From: Paulownia fortunei | Lineage: Eukaryota > Streptophyta > Magnoliopsida > Lamiales > Paulowniaceae | DNA length: 64,000 nucleotides | Direction: 5' to 3' | Assembly: GCA_019321725.1 (NCBI GenBank) | Contig: CM033120.1 | Span: forward strand, 9,801,694-9,865,693 | Shown here: piece by piece, positions 1-10,779 of the stretch | How the letters are laid out: each line of letters starts with the position of its first letter | Numbering within the stretch: the stretch's first letter is position 1 | Program-made: the position numbers and the translations under genes | The notes under the pieces: generated by a model | What the model saw: only the letters and a program-made list of their open reading frames with translations | Told to the model about the DNA's origin: nothing | Databases searched by the model: none

Positions 1-742
1 AGATTGGCTGCTCTAATAACGCGTTGAAGAAGAAGTAAATGTAGAACGCGTACAGCAATAGTAGACCCATACTCTGCGATTTTAACTACACTGGGCAAAG
101 TATTATCACCTAAAATTTGAAATATAGTTTAACCACATATCAAGTGTATATTATTTGTTAATTATAATTTACTCGAATTTGGAAAATTCACAAAATCTAA
201 TGCTGTGTCAACTACAAAAATTATTTATTTGCGGCTTGATCTAGTTTAAAAAGAAAATTTTCAATTCCAATTTGTAACCCACGAACTGATTTGATTTTAA
301 TGCCTGGCCTGTTAGGAGCCCACTAAAGAATTTGATTTGTTTTTAATGCGTAGCCATGATTCAAAAGTGGTTTTTTGATATTATGATACACGCACCTAAT
401 AATTTACAAAAATTTACAAATCTATTTAGACATTATTCAAATTAGTACGGATAAAGGGCCCTCGAGATGAAACATTATTGAGCTGATTGAGGAAGATTAA
501 GTAGTTTAAGGCGCAAGTTCAATAAAGACAATTGTCAACTTGCCTCCATTGTTTCAATAAACTGAGCATGGTTGACTAAGCTACCCAAAAAGTCATTAAT
601 TAATAATAGTTGAAAATGTATGAGAGGTATTAAATCCTTGAAAAAATCCATAGTTTTCCATCTTGTCTACAGCCATAATATTAATGTTTTTGCTCTTTAC
701 ACATTTCTGCTTCAACCCTCTCCATAGCTTGCCAATGTGATA
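1..742. other. 5' flank of receptor kinase gene
   Basis: No gene, repeat or RNA is recognised here. The sequence is AT-rich and presumably holds the promoter and short leader of the receptor kinase that starts at 743. No convincing TATA box at the expected distance could be picked out. Confidence 0.4.
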
Positions 743-3262
743 ATGTCTCCATGTTGGAATATCTTCTTTACCATAACTTTCTTCTCTTATCTAGCTTGTG
801 TCAGCTCCCAGCCATATGATTATCCAACCGCAAACCTCTCTGCTTCTTGGATCAATAGTGTCTCCGCAGATCATTCAGTAAGCTTTACAGATAATTCAAC
901 TGTTAGATCCATCCTTCTCAGAGGAACTTTTGGTCCAAAATATGCCTGTGGATTCTATTGCAATGGGAATTGTGAAACTTATCTCTTTGCTATCTTTATT
1001 GTCCAAACAAATAGTGGTGGAGGTATCACTTCTCCTGCCATAGGATTCCCGCAGGTTGTCTGGTCTGCCAACCGAAACAGTCCAGTCAGAATCAATGCAA
1101 CTTTGCAGCTCACAGCTGAAGGTGACTTAGTCCTAAGAGATGTAGATGGCACATTGGCATGGTCTACGCACACTGCTGGAATGTCGGTTGCAGGCTTAAA
1201 TTTGACGGAAATGGGGAACCTTGTTCTCTTCGATGCAAAAAACTCCGTGGTTTGGCAATCTTTTGATCATCCAACTGATGCCTTGGTTCCAGGGCAGCTC
1301 TTAGTATCTGGGAAAAAACTGACAGCAAGTTCTTCACCAACTAATTGGACTGAAGGAGGTTTATTTTCAGTGTCAATGACTAGCGAAGGCTTAGTAGCTT
1401 CTATACAGTCGGATCCTCCACAGGTATACTATCAAAACTTGTTTGGCAGCACTAAGCAGAATAGAGAAGCAAGTTATGTTAAGTTTCAAAATGGAAGTAT
1501 CGATTTATATATAAATTCTATCGAGCCTAGTAATCCAGATATATCAATAGCTATTCCTCAGGCTACATCAGCTCAGTATATGAGATTGGGGCCTGATGGG
1601 CATCTTAGAGTATTTGAGTGGGCAACACAATGGAGGGAAGTAGGTGATGTTTTTACAGGCTATTTTGGTGAGTGCAATTATCCCATGGTTTGTGGTAAAT
1701 ACGGAATTTGCTCAAATGGGCAATGTAGTTGCCCCAGATCAAGCTCCAATGCAGTGAACTTTAGGCAGATAAATGACAGGCAGCCAGATCTTGGTTGTGC
1801 AGAAGTCATTCCAATCAGTTGTAATGCTTCCAGCAATCACAGTTTTTTGGACCTCGAGGATGTAACCTACTTTGAGTTCACGACGGACATTATGGGTACA
1901 GATATGAATAGTTGTAAAGAGGCCTGCCTGAAAAATTGTTCCTGCAAAGCTTCTATCTTTCGCTATGGCTCAAATTCGTCTAGCGGGGACTGCTATTTGC
2001 CATCCCATATCTTTTCATTGATGAATAATGAAAAGGATCTGACTCACTACAATTCTTCTGTATCTATAAAAGTGCAGATTGCTCAGAATGTGACGACCCC
2101 TGCAGTAGAAATATCCCCCACTGCTGCTGAGGAAAAGAATAGCCTTTTAGGGCCTATACTGGGATCAACTGTAGGAATTTTTTGTGTAGCTGTTGTCATT
2201 GGAACTACAGTTTTTGTATACAGGAGGAAGAGAAAATCTGAAGAAGTTGAGGAGGATTATTTAGACCATGTACCAGGCATGCCCACCAGATTCTCTTTTG
2301 AAGAGTTAGTAACTGCAACAGACAACTTCAATAAGAAACTGGGTGAGGGAGGATTTGGTTCAGTTTTTGAAGGGTCCTTGAAGGATGGCACCAAAATCGC
2401 AGTGAAATGTCTTGATGGTGTAGGCCACATTAAGAAGTCATTTCTTGCAGAGGTTGAAACTATTGGCAGCATTCACCATGTCAACTTGGTAAGACTTATT
2501 GGGTTTTGTGCAGAGAAATCTCACAGGCTTTTGGTCTACGAGTATATGTGTAATGGATCTTTAGATAGATGGATCTACTGCAGAACCCAAGAGACATCTC
2601 TTGACTGGAATTACAGAAGAAAGATCATCCTTGACATAGCCAAGGGATTGGCCTATCTTCATGAAGATTGCAGGCAAAAAATTATTCACCTAGACATCAA
2701 GCCTCAAAACATACTTCTGGATGAAAATTACAACGCTAAACTTGCTGACTTTGGACTTTCTAAACTCATTGATAGGAACCAAAGTCAAGTTGTAACCACC
2801 ATGAGAGGCACTCCTGGTTATCTTGCCCCCGAATGGCTTAGTGCAGTTATTACAGAGAAAGTAGATGTCTATAGCTTCGGAGTTGTGATTTTGGAAATTG
2901 TGTGTGGTAGGAAAATTTTTGAGCAATCTAAGCCAGATGATGAAAGACATTTACTAAGTGTTTTCAAGAATAAAGCCGGGGAAGGACAATGGCTAGATCT
3001 TGTGGACAAATGCTGCGAGGATATGCAGTCCAATGGTGCAGAAGTTGTGAAAATGATGCAAATTGCTGCTTGGTGTCTACAAAGTGATTATGCGAACAGG
3101 CCTTCTATGTCCATGGTGATCAGGGTCCTGGAGGGTGTTAAAGATGTGCACAAAGATATTGATTATAACTTAACTCCACACTATCTAATTAACAAAATCT
3201 CAGAAGTTGCTTTCCAAGATGTAACTCCTTTACTTCCTTCAGTACTATCGGGGCCGCGGTGA
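743..3262 (+). CDS. G-type lectin S-receptor-like Ser/Thr protein kinase (SD2-5-like)
   Basis: Plasma-membrane receptor kinase, 839 residues, in one uninterrupted exon. The frame is open from a GTG at 737, but the first ATG is at 743 and gives a good signal peptide (residues 1-22). Order of domains: B-lectin (about 80-188), EGF-like cysteine cluster (about 310-335), PAN/apple domain (about 360-440), one membrane helix (about 469-493) followed by a basic stop-transfer run, then a kinase (about 528-800). Visible kinase residues: glycine loop [11 protein letters not shown] from G534, VAIK-type lysine K555, catalytic HLD at 649-651, DFG at 669-671, then APEW. The catalytic motif is HLD, not HRD, so this is a non-RD kinase, a class often tied to innate immunity. 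Length and intronless structure fit the SD2-5/RLK1-like family. No break is seen. The ligand is unknown. Confidence 0.93.
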   Translation: MSPCWNIFFTITFFSYLACVSSQPYDYPTANLSASWINSVSADHSVSFTDNSTVRSILLRGTFGPKYACGFYCNGNCETYLFAIFIVQTNSGGGITSPAIGFPQVVWSANRNSPVRINATLQLTAEGDLVLRDVDGTLAWSTHTAGMSVAGLNLTEMGNLVLFDAKNSVVWQSFDHPTDALVPGQLLVSGKKLTASSSPTNWTEGGLFSVSMTSEGLVASIQSDPPQVYYQNLFGSTKQNREASYVKFQNGSIDLYINSIEPSNPDISIAIPQATSAQYMRLGPDGHLRVFEWATQWREVGDVFTGYFGECNYPMVCGKYGICSNGQCSCPRSSSNAVNFRQINDRQPDLGCAEVIPISCNASSNHSFLDLEDVTYFEFTTDIMGTDMNSCKEACLKNCSCKASIFRYGSNSSSGDCYLPSHIFSLMNNEKDLTHYNSSVSIKVQIAQNVTTPAVEISPTAAEEKNSLLGPILGSTVGIFCVAVVIGTTVFVYRRKRKSEEVEEDYLDHVPGMPTRFSFEELVTATDNFNKKLGEGGFGSVFEGSLKDGTKIAVKCLDGVGHIKKSFLAEVETIGSIHHVNLVRLIGFCAEKSHRLLVYEYMCNGSLDRWIYCRTQETSLDWNYRRKIILDIAKGLAYLHEDCRQKIIHLDIKPQNILLDENYNAKLADFGLSKLIDRNQSQVVTTMRGTPGYLAPEWLSAVITEKVDVYSFGVVILEIVCGRKIFEQSKPDDERHLLSVFKNKAGEGQWLDLVDKCCEDMQSNGAEVVKMMQIAAWCLQSDYANRPSMSMVIRVLEGVKDVHKDIDYNLTPHYLINKISEVAFQDVTPLLPSVLSGPR

Positions 3263-4575
3263 TGTTAGAGTTCCTGGATCAAGTTATTCTTTGACTTGCA
3301 GATATCAGTTGAAAGATATTTCAAAAAAAAAAGAAAGGGAAAATGACCTTGCGCTTTGATTTCCAGAAAGGGCACTTCCTGAAGGTAATATGATCACCAG
3401 TTTTCTGCAATGCTGTTTCTTTCCATCTGTGTGATCCAATTAGTTGGTTACTTGCCGGATTCCTGCTGAGTCCTTGCTAGATGGTGTTTTTCATAAATGT
3501 AAATGGAAGTTTCTCATTTTATTCTTTTGTCTGATTCTGAGGAGTTCCCAGAACATTCTGCAGCAATGTAAATTGAAGGCCACAGACCAGGTTAACTTCC
3601 AGGTGGTATAAAGTACACTAAATATGATTCAAAACCTAAATATAAATCAGATTTATTCCAGTTGTTGAATGAGATAAGTCCTCAGTGTTTCAGTGTGCAG
3701 AAGCATGGTGCATTTAATCATTTTGCTCATGATAAAACTTAATTTATAGTCAAATCATGTACATTTCTCGACTGGTGGATATGTTAGCTAATAAAATCAT
3801 GTAATGCACCATTCAATTCAATGCAGTGTATCATGTCACAGAAATGTGCAAATGAGATGGATCCTAGATTTTAAGTCTAAAGTTAAACTGCTAAGATTAA
3901 TAGTCCTGTTAATGTTGCATGCCTAAGTGGTTTCGTTGTTATAACGTACTGACCATATTTCAAGTTCTAGTCTGGTCTGAAATAGCAGGGCCCTGAATTT
4001 GGCATCAGCTGGTTTTATGCTCAAGAGCAGAATTTTTCTTCTTTTATCCTTTACACCTATTTGTTTCATGTATTCTAGAGAGGAAAACAAAACTAAGAGA
4101 GGAAAATAAAATCCAAGAATTCATTCACCAAATGTTCTGGTGCCTAGGAAAAATAAGAAAGAATTTGATTTTCTTTGAAACATATTCCCTCTTCTGGTTT
4201 TCTAAGACAGAACAAAGGAACATGAAAACAACCCACCTGCCCTTTCCTCTACTAGTAAACAAGAGTTTCCACCAAGAACCAAACTAATTCAATTTCTTTC
4301 AACAAGCAAATTGAGCTCATCAAAACCAATTCCAGGCTAATACAATTATATAATAAATTCCACATAATAATCAAGCTAGAGGCCCACCTGTCATCAGAAA
4401 CACAAACAACATAACTAAGTGAGTGCAGCAAACCCTCCATTTGCAATGTTTCTGAAGGCATGAAGATCAAATGGAAACTACAGAAAGTGGCTTGAGAAAT
4501 TCCATATCTGAAGTTAATCTACCTCTACAGAATTGGTTGGGCTTCTCCATGGCGTTAAATGGAGGAAGGGCTGAC
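3263..4575. other. 3' flank of receptor kinase and spacer
   Basis: The first several hundred bases are probably the 3' UTR of the receptor kinase, with AATAAA-like signals near 3790. The rest carries no recognisable gene. A minus-strand open frame at 4252-4470 has no domain or codon pattern suggesting a real protein. Confidence 0.35.
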
Positions 4576-4615
4576 GAGAGCCCATCACCGCTTGGCCCGC
4601 CCGGTGAGGGCTCTC
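4576..4615. repeat. GC-rich perfect hairpin followed by a T-run
   Basis: GAGAGCCC at 4576-4583 plus TCACCG at 4585-4590 pair with CGGTGA at 4602-4607 plus GGGCTCTC at 4608-4615. This is a 14-bp stem with one bulged A and an 11-nt loop. It stands out as GC-rich in a very AT-rich stretch and is followed by six T. It may be the end or core of a small foldback element; its identity is unknown. Confidence 0.5.
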
Positions 4616-5311
4616 TTTTTTCCTCACTCCACTACACCAATTTTAGCTACTCTTTTATTTTTCAGACTTTGATTTGTCAAAATTCAAGATTTACCTTATT
4701 ACAATTTTTAATAATTTGGTCTGAATTAATTTCGCTAAACTTAGATTCATTTTATAATTTTAAAAATAATAAAAAATATAATTTTTAAAAATAACATAAC
4801 TAATTTTTTTTTGAAAAATATAATTTTTAACATATAATATTACATATATATATATATATATACTTAAATAAAAATAAATAAATAATTTAAACAGGATGGG
4901 TCAGGACATGACGGATTTAAAAATAATTAAAACTCATCTCAAATTTGTTTATGACTTAAAAATTTCATCCCCGTTGTCATCTCTATTTCTTATCTTTTGT
5001 ATTGTGGTGTATCGGCCTCACACCTTATTCTCCTACCCTCTTTTCCTATTGCGCTCAAATACTCTTCCCCCTCTCCAAAAAAAAGAATTAGGTTGCAATT
5101 TGTTGACCACTCCATTCTAGAAAATTAATTTCATAAGAAAAAGTGAGAAAAATAATTTGGGAGAAATAAAAATTAAAATGAAATATATGTTTAGATTATT
5201 TTTAGAGTAAAAATGTAATGATGATATTTGATGAGATGTATTATTTTTTTGAAATTGTGTTTGGTTGGGTTGTTTTATGAAAAAAAAGTTTAAAAATATA
5301 TTTGGTTAGTA
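4616..5311. other. AT-rich spacer with a TA microsatellite
   Basis: No gene is recognised. A (TA)n run lies at 4846-4861. A segment ending near 4984 looks like a hAT-type right end (reverse complement starts TAGAGATGACAACGGGG), but no matching left end or target duplication was found, so no element is called. Confidence 0.35.
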
Positions 5312-5699
5312 GTTTTTGATAGGGATGACAATCGAATGAGTTTAAATCAGGACTTGCATCAGATCTACCCTGACATGTTTTAATAATATAAACAAGTTTG
5401 TCTTTTATTTTCAAACTCGAACTAACCCAAATCAGACCCGTTTATATTTTTTATTTTTTAAAATATTTATTATGTATATTTGTATAATATTTTTTGAAAA
5501 AAATAGATTTTTTAAAAAAATTTAATAGTATTTCTTTCTTAAAAAATATAATTTTAATATTACTTATATTATAAAGCAAGTATAGTGGAGTCTACCCATC
5601 GAGTTTGGTTCTAGATCCTTAAAAACCTTAGCAGGTCGGGTCTGGATTTGAGTTATTAAAAATCTTAATTTTTGACCCATTTCAATCCCTAGTTTTTGA
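5312..5699. mobile_element. hAT-type MITE with 8-bp target-site duplication
   Basis: The element body is 5320-5691 (372 bp). It is flanked by the identical octamer GTTTTTGA at 5312-5319 and 5692-5699, the target duplication length of hAT transposons. The left end begins TAGGGATGACAATCG. The right end, read on the other strand, begins TAGGGATTGAAATGGG, so both start TAGGGAT and then diverge with gaps. The body has no coding capacity. Ends of the (C/T)AGGGATG type are known from many plant hAT MITEs. Confidence 0.85.
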
Positions 5700-6378
5700 A
5701 GTATTTTTTTAAATATGCGGCACAATGTAATTTGATTGAAGTTTTTTGTATATATATATAAACAAATATATATATGTCTATAAACTATGTATTATTTCTA
5801 TGTTAATACTTAGACATAGTGTAACACTTAATACATATACATATATTTACATATATGTTTTATAAATGTAATACGAGCATATATACGTGCTTATTTTATT
5901 AGTTTAAGGAGTACATATATATAAACACGTGTACAAAATATTTTTACTTTTATATTTATGGTTTAAATCATATTTTTTGGTATAAATTTGTGTGGCATGA
6001 AGAAATATAATTATGTTTACATATGTATACTTGTTTATACATATATAATTTTTCATGTGTTGTCCGAACTTCCCGTGTATGTATATAAATATACAAATAT
6101 GTGTGCATAATTTTGTAAACAAATTTACAATTTGAAAAACCAATGTGTTATTTATGTAAATTTTATCTTCATGGAGTCATGTATATACACACACACACAC
6201 ACACGTATACATATACATATACATACACCAAATCAACACTTATTAGGAGTGGTGGCACATGGTCTCATCTCTTATAAATGAGGTCAGGAGTTGGAATCTT
6301 GTCCCTCATTCCTCATATTTAGGGGTTGAATTTATAAAAATAAAAATAAAAATTAACATATACATACACCAATGTAAG

Positions 6379-6421
<43 letters not shown>

Positions 6422-7019
6422 TATATATGTATATTTTTTTCTTTTAATTTTTCTATAAAGCGTCCATAGAATTTATATCAATTACAATTTTTTTGTCATA
6501 TTAAAATAATTGTAATTTCATTTGGAATACTAGTAAATAATATATAATTCTTAATCTAATTATTTATTTTCTTAAAAATATTTCTCTACTTTTCAAATGA
6601 TTTGATTAATAAAAATTCTTGACCATCAATTTTTTTGAAAAAAAACAGAAAGGTATATAAACTACCTATTAAAATTGTTTTGTTCAAAAGTTGAGAGTAA
6701 ATGATGCTCGATTTTTTAACCAAAGCTCTATTATGGCAAAATTTGATATGCTTAAAACATAAAAGCCAAACAATGGAAAATGAGAATGAGATTTTCTTGA
6801 AGAAAAAAAGTGAGCCTTGGCATTTCTTTTTATGGAAAATGAGTTTTTCCTAAAAAAATTATCAAAATCCAAACAAACAAGGATATGTGGGAAAAATTTT
6901 CTCTAAAACAAAATTTTTAGAATGGGGTAGCCATCCAATCTCACTTTTATACTTCCCCCTCTAACCAACAATGGAGCAAAATAACTAATTTACCTTATAT
7001 GTCTTGCTTGGAATAGTAA
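5700..7019. other. AT-rich intergenic stretch with AC microsatellites
   Basis: Very AT-rich. It contains (AC)n at 6187-6204 and 6389-6419 and several TATA-rich runs. Short open frames here consist of repeat sequence. No gene is supported. Confidence 0.5.
6389..6419. repeat. (AC)n microsatellite
   Basis: About 15 uninterrupted AC units, with a shorter AC run 185 bp upstream at 6187-6204. Confidence 0.95.
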
Positions 7020-7059
7020 CATCGGAGCTCATTTTTTCTTTAAAAACCTCTGGCACATT

Positions 7060-7345
7060 AGCATTGCCATTTCTTCTCATCCCACTCAACTTCCATAACT
7101 CTTAATAGAAGCCTACTGCCCTTCTCAACCTTCATTGAAACCAAATTTTTGGGGTGAATTCAAACTAATATCTGACCAATTTGGTGGCCCTTGGCTCTCC
7201 CTTGGTGACTTTAATGCCATTGGCGATTAAAATGAGAAAAAAGGGGTAAACTTTTTGTTTGCTCCTCCAAACATAATTTTTTGTCTGACCTTGAAGAAGT
7301 TAGCCTTATGGATCTTTGTTTTAAAGGCACGTGTTCACTTGGAAT
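7060..7345 (+). pseudogene. LINE endonuclease domain, 5' part
   Basis: Reading through stops gives the plant LINE endonuclease signature: PNFWGEF, then GGPWLSLGDFNAIGD, then a stop and NEKKGG. The domain is cut at 7345 by the hAT insertion. It continues at 8209 with the codons for NNKRSDLVNIQ, a stop, then LDRGVANEK, matching the usual FTWNN...LDR motif of this domain. It cannot produce an active endonuclease. Confidence 0.8.
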
Positions 7346-8216
7346 CATTATTTTAAAAATTGGACCGGATCGATCGGTTCAATTGGAAATCGGAGATTGG
7401 TTCAGTCTAGTTAATGGCATAAAATTAAAAATCCAATTTGACCGGTCAAAATCGATCAAAGAACGGTCAAATCGGATTTGACTAGTTCTAATTTTTTTAT
7501 TTCTTATTTTTTTTTAAAAAAAATTGATATTTTATTATATTTATATGGTTATTTAGATTTTGTGTTTTGTTAGATATTTTTTTTAGATAGTTATTTATCT
7601 TTTTTACATTTAAAATATGTTAAATAACAATTATTCTATTATATTATTATTTACATAATATAATAAAAAAATATAATTAATTTTCATTAAGATATCGTAT
7701 TGCCATATATATTTTCTTTCTTTTTACTATGCAAGCAAGCCTAGGAGTGAGGAAAGTGGAAGTGGGACAGGAACAAACCAGTAGCAAAAAAAAGGGTACC
7801 AAGCATTCCGGGCATTTCTCTTATTAAAGGAATCGGTGAGTGAAGACAAGATCGGATCTTTAAAGCTAAAGTGTTCAAGTCTTAGAATGGAATTACTTAT
7901 GAAAGAGCTCTTAGTGCAACCGGAAGATTGAATTTCTTAGTCATTAGTTGAGTTAGTGCGGGCTTATTCCTTGAATTTAAGGGAAATAGAAATAAGGCAA
8001 TCAAATCAATCTAGTGAGCTTCAATTAAAAAGTAAAAATAGTAGTAAGAACCAGTCTACTTATAAAAATAGAAAATAGTAAGCTGAAGTCTTCAAGTTCA
8101 TCAAGAGTGAGAGATCTGTCTAAGAACAATAGAATATTGATATGATCGGTTGAATCGTTAATTGTTAGCAAAATCTGTTTAGTCAACGATCCGATTATGA
8201 AAACCTTGCTTGGAAT
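7338..8216. mobile_element. hAT non-autonomous element (copy A) nested in the LINE
   Basis: The body is 7346-8208, flanked by the identical octamer CTTGGAAT at 7338-7345 and 8209-8216. The left end begins CATTATTTTAAAAATTGG and the right end, reversed, begins CAAGGTTTTCATAATCGG. These are degenerate terminal inverted repeats of the common plant hAT MITE type. Removing one octamer and the body rejoins the LINE codons for Phe-Thr-Trp-Asn-Asn, confirming the call. A 443-bp foreign insert at 7696-8138 swells it; without that insert the element is about 415 bp and matches copy B at 30281-30699 (419 bp). Confidence 0.9.
7691..8143. other. 443-bp insert inside hAT copy A, possibly organellar DNA
   Basis: The insert occupies 7696-8138 and is bounded by GATAT at 7691-7695 and 8139-8143. 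It is absent from hAT copy B. Its base composition is clearly less AT-rich than the host element, with long purine-rich stretches, for example around 7735-7800 and 7830-7930. It has no TIRs, LTR-like ends or coding capacity. The texture resembles intergenic mitochondrial DNA, so a NUMT captured at a break is one reading; a small unknown element is another. Confidence 0.5.
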
Positions 8217-8719
8217 AATAAAAGAAGTGATCTAGTAAACATTCAACAATAACTGGACAGAGGTGTTGCTAATGAGAAATGAATCACTTTATTCCCTCAA
8301 GCTTTTGTCAAACATCTTACTGCCTATAATTCTAATCACAAACCTATCCTTCTTTAAACTTGTGTCGAACCTTGCAATGGTCCTAGACCTTTTTGTTTTG
8401 AGGCTATGTGGTTTAGGGATGAATCGTGTAAGGACATTAATGAGAGTTCATGGCATACTTTTGTTTCTGGTTCGCCTACATTTAGAGTCCATTCCAAAAT
8501 TAAAAAATATTAGGTCCTCTCTTAGAACTTGGAATCGTGACCATTTTGGTAAAATTCAAACCTGAGCCAATCAACTCTATCATAATTGATGAGATTCAAA
8601 TCCAAGATCAACTATAGAAAATCTAGCATTGGAAGAAGCTCTCCAAGTGGAGTTGGCTGAAATGCTGAAAAGACGAGGAATTTTGGAAACAAAAATCTAG
8701 GAATTCTTGGCTCAAGAAA

Positions 8720-10240
8720 GGGGATGCAATTTCCAGGTTTTTTCATAACACGTCTATTTTCTATAAAAAAAATTAATCGCATTTTATCTATCAAGAGATT
8801 TGATGGGTCATTTGCTTACACGTGGGATGAAATTGGTAGCATATTCTCAAATTACTTCAAAAATCTTTTTTACTATCGATTTCAAGGTGATTGTATCCAT
8901 TTCTCCCTGGATTTAGATGGCCTTATCAATAAAAATATCACCGAGGAAGACAACAAGAACCCTTGCACCATTCCTTCAGAAAAAGATATCAGAGTTGTTT
9001 TATTCTTTATGGCTTCTGACAAGAGTCCTGGTCCAGATGGCTTACCATCTTTGTTTTACAAATATTTCTCGCAAATAAACTATTGTGATCTTGTTAAGGC
9101 TGTTCAACACTTTTTCAAAAGTGGTTTTATGCTCAAAGCTTTTAATCTCACTTTCATTTCTTTAATTCCTAAAAATGAGAAGGCAAATAGAGTTGAGCAT
9201 TTTAGACTAATAAGTCTATGCAATGTAACCTACAAAGTCATTTCTAAGATTTTAGCGCAATGTATTAAACCTCACCTTGATAAACTCATTGCACCCAATG
9301 AGATGGCCTTTGTTCCTGACAGAAGTATTAATGATAATTCTACCATCTCACATGAAGTGAAGCATTATCTTAATATGAAAAAGGCAAACTTGGATTCATG
9401 GCTGTCAAGGTAGATATAGCAAAAGCATATGATCATGTTGAGTGGGTTCTCCTCATGCACATTTTCAACATGCTTAGTTTTTGTGATGTGTTTATAAACC
9501 AGATTTCGCAGTGCATCTCCACAAACTCTTTCTTAGTTCTTATTAATGGCTCTTCTTTTGATTATTTTTATCCACCCAGAGGCATTAGACACGGAGATCC
9601 CCTCTCCCCCTCTCACTTTATTTTTTACTTTGATCTTTTCTCCAACATGCTTGCTAGAGCTGAGATAAATGAAGAATTTCATGGTGTCAAAATTAGTAGG
9701 AACAACCCTCCAATTTCTCACCTTATGTTTGCTAATGATCTTTTGATTTTCTGTAAGGTTAATGATTATGATGCTACAATAGTCTCTAATAGTCTTCATA
9801 AGTATGAAAAATGGTCTGGTCTTACTGCTAATCTAGATAAGTTTGTTATCCATTTTAGTAGGAATATGGACAGGAACACAAAAAAAATAATATGTGACAG
9901 ATTAGGAATGAATGAATGTACACATAACATCAAACATCTTGGGCTTCCATTTTGTTAAAGTGGATCCAAGACAGATATTTGGGGATGTCATTTATAAAGT
10001 TGCCAAAAAATTAAAGAGATGGAAAGCTAGGCACCTATCTCAAGCAAGTAAAGTTATGATGTTGAAAAATGTGGCACAAGCATTTCCAATTTATACTAAA
10101 GGAATTTGTTCCAAACTTGCTACCATCTTTAGGAGATTTTGGTGGAATCCAAAAGACAACAAAAGACCACTTCCCCCCTTAGCTTGGATGATATTTGCAA
10201 ATCAAAGAATTATGGTGGACTTGGTTTTAAAAGAATGATT
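8720..10240 (+). pseudogene. LINE reverse transcriptase remnant
   Basis: Two overlapping frames (8724-9413 and 9398-9958) and a third (9912-10238) together cover the reverse transcriptase. Seen motifs: DKSPGPDGLPSLFYKYF, LIPKNEKA, FRLISLCNVTYKVISK, VDIAKAYDHVEW, GIRHGDPLSP, then MFANDLLIFC. The catalytic box is normally F/YADD; here it reads FAND, so the first catalytic aspartate is lost. Frames change near 9400 and 9940. The enzyme is dead. The family normally copies LINE RNA at a nicked chromosomal target. Confidence 0.9.
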
Positions 10241-10779
10241 GATTTCAACCGAGCACTTATCTCCAGTTGACTTGGAATATGGCTAATCCCAATCACAAAA
10301 TATGGACTGAGCACTTAAGAATAAAATATTGCAAAGGATGGAACATTTTTGAGTTGGAAAGAGCAAAAGCTTAAGACTCATGGATGTGGAAAGATCTGAT
10401 CAAATACAAAGATATTGTGACAAAAGATGCTTACTTTGAATTAAATTTTGTATCTGACATTAAAACCTGGGAAGAACCTTGGATCCCAACTTTACCAGGT
10501 TTCATCCCTCTTCATTTGGATGTTCATCAAAATAAGATCATTGAATTAAGAACAGTGAGCAAATTGTTCAAATTTGGTACTTGTGAATGGGACTATGATA
10601 TTCTCCATGATATTTTTCCAGCGCATGTTGTACAAGAAGTTTTCAAAATTGGTATTACACCAATTTGGGAATATAAGCGCATCTTTTAGATTCCCTCTAA
10701 GTCGGGGAAATTCTCCACCAAAAGCCCTTATTATCTGGATTAAAGAGATCATTTTGCTACCACTCAATGCCTCAACATT

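Noticed and set aside
4471..4788. Plus-strand open frame of about 105 codons spanning the GC-rich hairpin
   Set aside because: Its tail is AT-rich low complexity and no domain is seen; the frame is probably a chance product around the hairpin.
4968..4984. hAT-like right end (reverse complement TAGAGATGACAACGGGG)
   Set aside because: No left end and no 8-bp target duplication could be found, so no element boundary is supported.
6259..6447. Open frame ending in repeated Thr-His codons
   Set aside because: It reads through the (AC)n microsatellite; similar repeat-driven frames occur at 14167-14421, 53407-53622 and 53720-53917.
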